Assembly (NCBI GenBank): GCA_025356615.1
Contig: JANXSH010001346.1
Location: forward strand, 1 to 7,425
Direction: 5' to 3'
Origin: Planctomycetia bacterium
GTDB lineage: Bacteria > Planctomycetota > Planctomycetia > Gemmatales > Gemmataceae
Length of the DNA stretch: 7,425 nucleotides
In this document: positions 6,101 through 7,425 of the stretch, one piece after another
Layout: every line of letters begins with the position of its first letter
Numbering within the stretch: position 1 is the first letter of the stretch
Translations under genes and position numbers: made by a program
The notes under the pieces: model-generated
What the model was told of the DNA's origin: nothing
What the model saw: only the letters and a program-made list of their open reading frames with translations
The model's database searches: none

Positions 6101-6163
6101 GCGTTGCTAGCCTTAACTCTCAGGGACGACCTTCGCCCCGGAAAACCTCGTCTCGGAGCCGCC

Positions 6164-7425
6164 ATGACTGGACCCCTGTCCCCCGAAGAACTCCGCAAGA
6201 TGCACTCCTATTGGCGTGCGGCCAATTACCTCTCCGTCGGCCAGATCTACCTCCTCGACAACCCACTCCTCGCCGAACCCCTCCTCCACAAGCACATCAA
6301 GCCGCGACTCCTCGGCCACTGGGGCACGACCTCGGGGCTGAACTTCCTCTACGTCCACATCAACCGACTCATCAAGAAGTTCGACCTGAACGCGATCTTC
6401 GTCACCGGCCCCGGCCACGGCGGGCCGGGTCTGGTCGCCAACACCTACCTCGAGGGCACCTACTCGGAGGTGTACCCGAACGTCTCGATGGACGCGGAGG
6501 GGCTGCACCGGCTCTTCCTCCAGTTCTCGTTCCCCGGCGGCATCCCTAGCCACTGCTCCCCGGAGACGCCCGGCTCGATCCACGAGGGCGGCGAACTGGG
6601 CTACGCCCTGTCCCACGCCTACGGCGCGGCGTTCGACAACCCCGACCTCGTCGTCTTCTGCGTCGTCGGCGACGGCGAGGCCGAGACGGGGCCACTCGCC
6701 ACGTCCTGGCACAGCAACAAGTTCCTCAACCCGATCCATGATGGTTGTGTCGTACCGATCTTGCACCTCAACGGGTGGAAGATCGCGAATCCAACGGTCC
6801 TCGCGCGCATCAGCCACGACGAACTCGAAAGCTTGTTCAAAGGGTACGGCTACAAGCCTTACTTCGTCGAGGGCCACGAATTCGACCCGATGCACCAGGC
6901 GATGGCCGAGACGCTGGACAAGGTCATGGAAGAGGTCAAGGCGATCCAGCACCATGCCCGCACCAAGGACGACGCCACCCGTCCGCTGTGGCCGATGATC
7001 GTCTTCCGCTCCCCCAAGGGCTGGACCGGGCCGAAGGTCGTGGACGGCAAGCCCAACGAGGGGACGTATCGCGCCCACCAGGTGCCGATGAGCGACATGT
7101 CCACGCCGGAACACGTCCAGATCCTCGACGACTGGCTGAGGTCGTACAAGGTCGAGGAACTCTTCGACGACAAGGGCACGTTCCTGCCCGAACTCCAGGA
7201 CCTCGCCCCGAAGGGCGACCGCCGCATGGGGGCGAACCCCCACGCCAACGGCGGCCGGCTGCTCAAAACTTTGCACCTGCCCGACTTCCGCGCCTACGAA
7301 GTGAAGGTGACGACCCCCGGCGCGACGGATGTCGAATCGACGCGCGTGATGGGCCTGTTCCTGCGCGACGTGATGAAGCGGAACATGGAGCGCAAGAACT
7401 TCCGCCTCTTCGGCCCCGACGAGGT
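6164..7425 (+). CDS. xfp: Phosphoketolase, N-terminal part (cut by window edge)
   Basis: A thiamine-diphosphate enzyme that cleaves xylulose-5-phosphate (and often fructose-6-phosphate) with inorganic phosphate to acetyl phosphate plus glyceraldehyde-3-phosphate (or erythrose-4-phosphate). It feeds acetate or acetyl-CoA formation without losing carbon as CO2. The open frame runs 420 residues to the end without a stop, about half of the usual 790 or so. Family landmarks are clear: GHWGTTSGLNFLYVHINRLI (51-70), GPGHGGPGLVANTYLEGTYS (82-101), FPGGIPSHCSPETPGSIHEG (123-142), the ThDP/Mg-binding GDGEAETGPLATSWHSNKFL (169-188), and LHLNGWKIANPTVLARI soon after. The ATG at 6164 sits 5 nt after GGAG (6155-6158), and the product starts at the usual family position. 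It stands alone after a divergent intergenic region; any acetate kinase or transaldolase partner would lie outside the window. A long open frame opposite it is a shadow. Substrate preference cannot be read from this half. Confidence 0.95.
   Translation, partial: MTGPLSPEELRKMHSYWRAANYLSVGQIYLLDNPLLAEPLLHKHIKPRLLGHWGTTSGLNFLYVHINRLIKKFDLNAIFVTGPGHGGPGLVANTYLEGTYSEVYPNVSMDAEGLHRLFLQFSFPGGIPSHCSPETPGSIHEGGELGYALSHAYGAAFDNPDLVVFCVVGDGEAETGPLATSWHSNKFLNPIHDGCVVPILHLNGWKIANPTVLARISHDELESLFKGYGYKPYFVEGHEFDPMHQAMAETLDKVMEEVKAIQHHARTKDDATRPLWPMIVFRSPKGWTGPKVVDGKPNEGTYRAHQVPMSDMSTPEHVQILDDWLRSYKVEELFDDKGTFLPELQDLAPKGDRRMGANPHANGGRLLKTLHLPDFRAYEVKVTTPGATDVESTRVMGLFLRDVMKRNMERKNFRLFGPDE

Larger units (their letters stand above)
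5847..6163. other. 317-bp divergent intergenic region
   Basis: This gap separates the minus-strand hypothetical gene from the plus-strand phosphoketolase gene, so it must carry promoters in both directions. For the right-hand gene, TTGACG (5984-5989), 17 bp, then TAGCGT (6007-6012) is the best-spaced sigma-70-like pair, though its -10 is poor; CATAAT (5979-5984) is a better lone -10 match. For the left-hand gene, a minus-strand TTGACT (5924-5929) and CACAAT (5896-5901) are 22 bp apart, which is too far for a standard pair. The rest holds a possible gene remnant and a hairpin, listed separately. No tRNA or other known RNA was recognised. Confidence 0.5.

Noticed and set aside
6113..7276. A 387-codon open frame on the minus strand opposite the phosphoketolase gene.
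   Set aside because: The plus strand encodes an unmistakable phosphoketolase with all motifs. The minus frame is low-complexity (Val/Glu/Arg/Gly-rich) and is what GC-rich coding DNA gives on its complement.

Overview
The window is GC-rich bacterial DNA (roughly 65% G+C by eye, with strong G/C preference at third codon positions). It carries seven protein genes, six complete and one cut by the right edge. The mix suggests a planctomycete, perhaps a Gemmata relative: an Uma2-family protein with a charged coiled-coil tail, a DUF1152 protein, a full-length-type phosphoketolase, sparse Shine-Dalgarno sites and a GCCCACCCGTTGC palindrome. This is an impression from gene content; nothing here proves taxonomy.

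Left half (1-4155, all + strand): bioF (8-amino-7-oxononanoate synthase, biotin synthesis), then a gene pair 15 bp apart encoding an Uma2-family PD-(D/E)XK nuclease-like protein and a DUF1152 protein, then a dusB-type tRNA-dihydrouridine synthase that starts at TTG. These look like separate transcription units, apart from the Uma2/DUF1152 pair.

Middle (4156-6163): this part looks accessory. A perfect 28-bp palindrome precedes a DNA methyltransferase gene whose protein closely resembles the PvuII cytosine-N4 methyltransferase (target CAGCTG). Converging on it, with a 35-bp tail-to-tail overlap, is a minus-strand gene for an unassigned protein with a winged-helix-like N-terminal region. No restriction nuclease is visible beside them. 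The 317-bp gap to the right holds a stop-free protein-like stretch on the minus strand, possibly a gene remnant, and a hairpin. The methyltransferase plus its convergent partner is the best candidate for an undescribed module: an orphan modification enzyme with a DNA-binding-type partner.

Right end (6164-7425): the N-terminal half of a phosphoketolase (xfp family), which splits xylulose-5-phosphate or fructose-6-phosphate to acetyl phosphate. It runs off the window.

No tRNA, rRNA, CRISPR array, transposase or integrase gene was seen.
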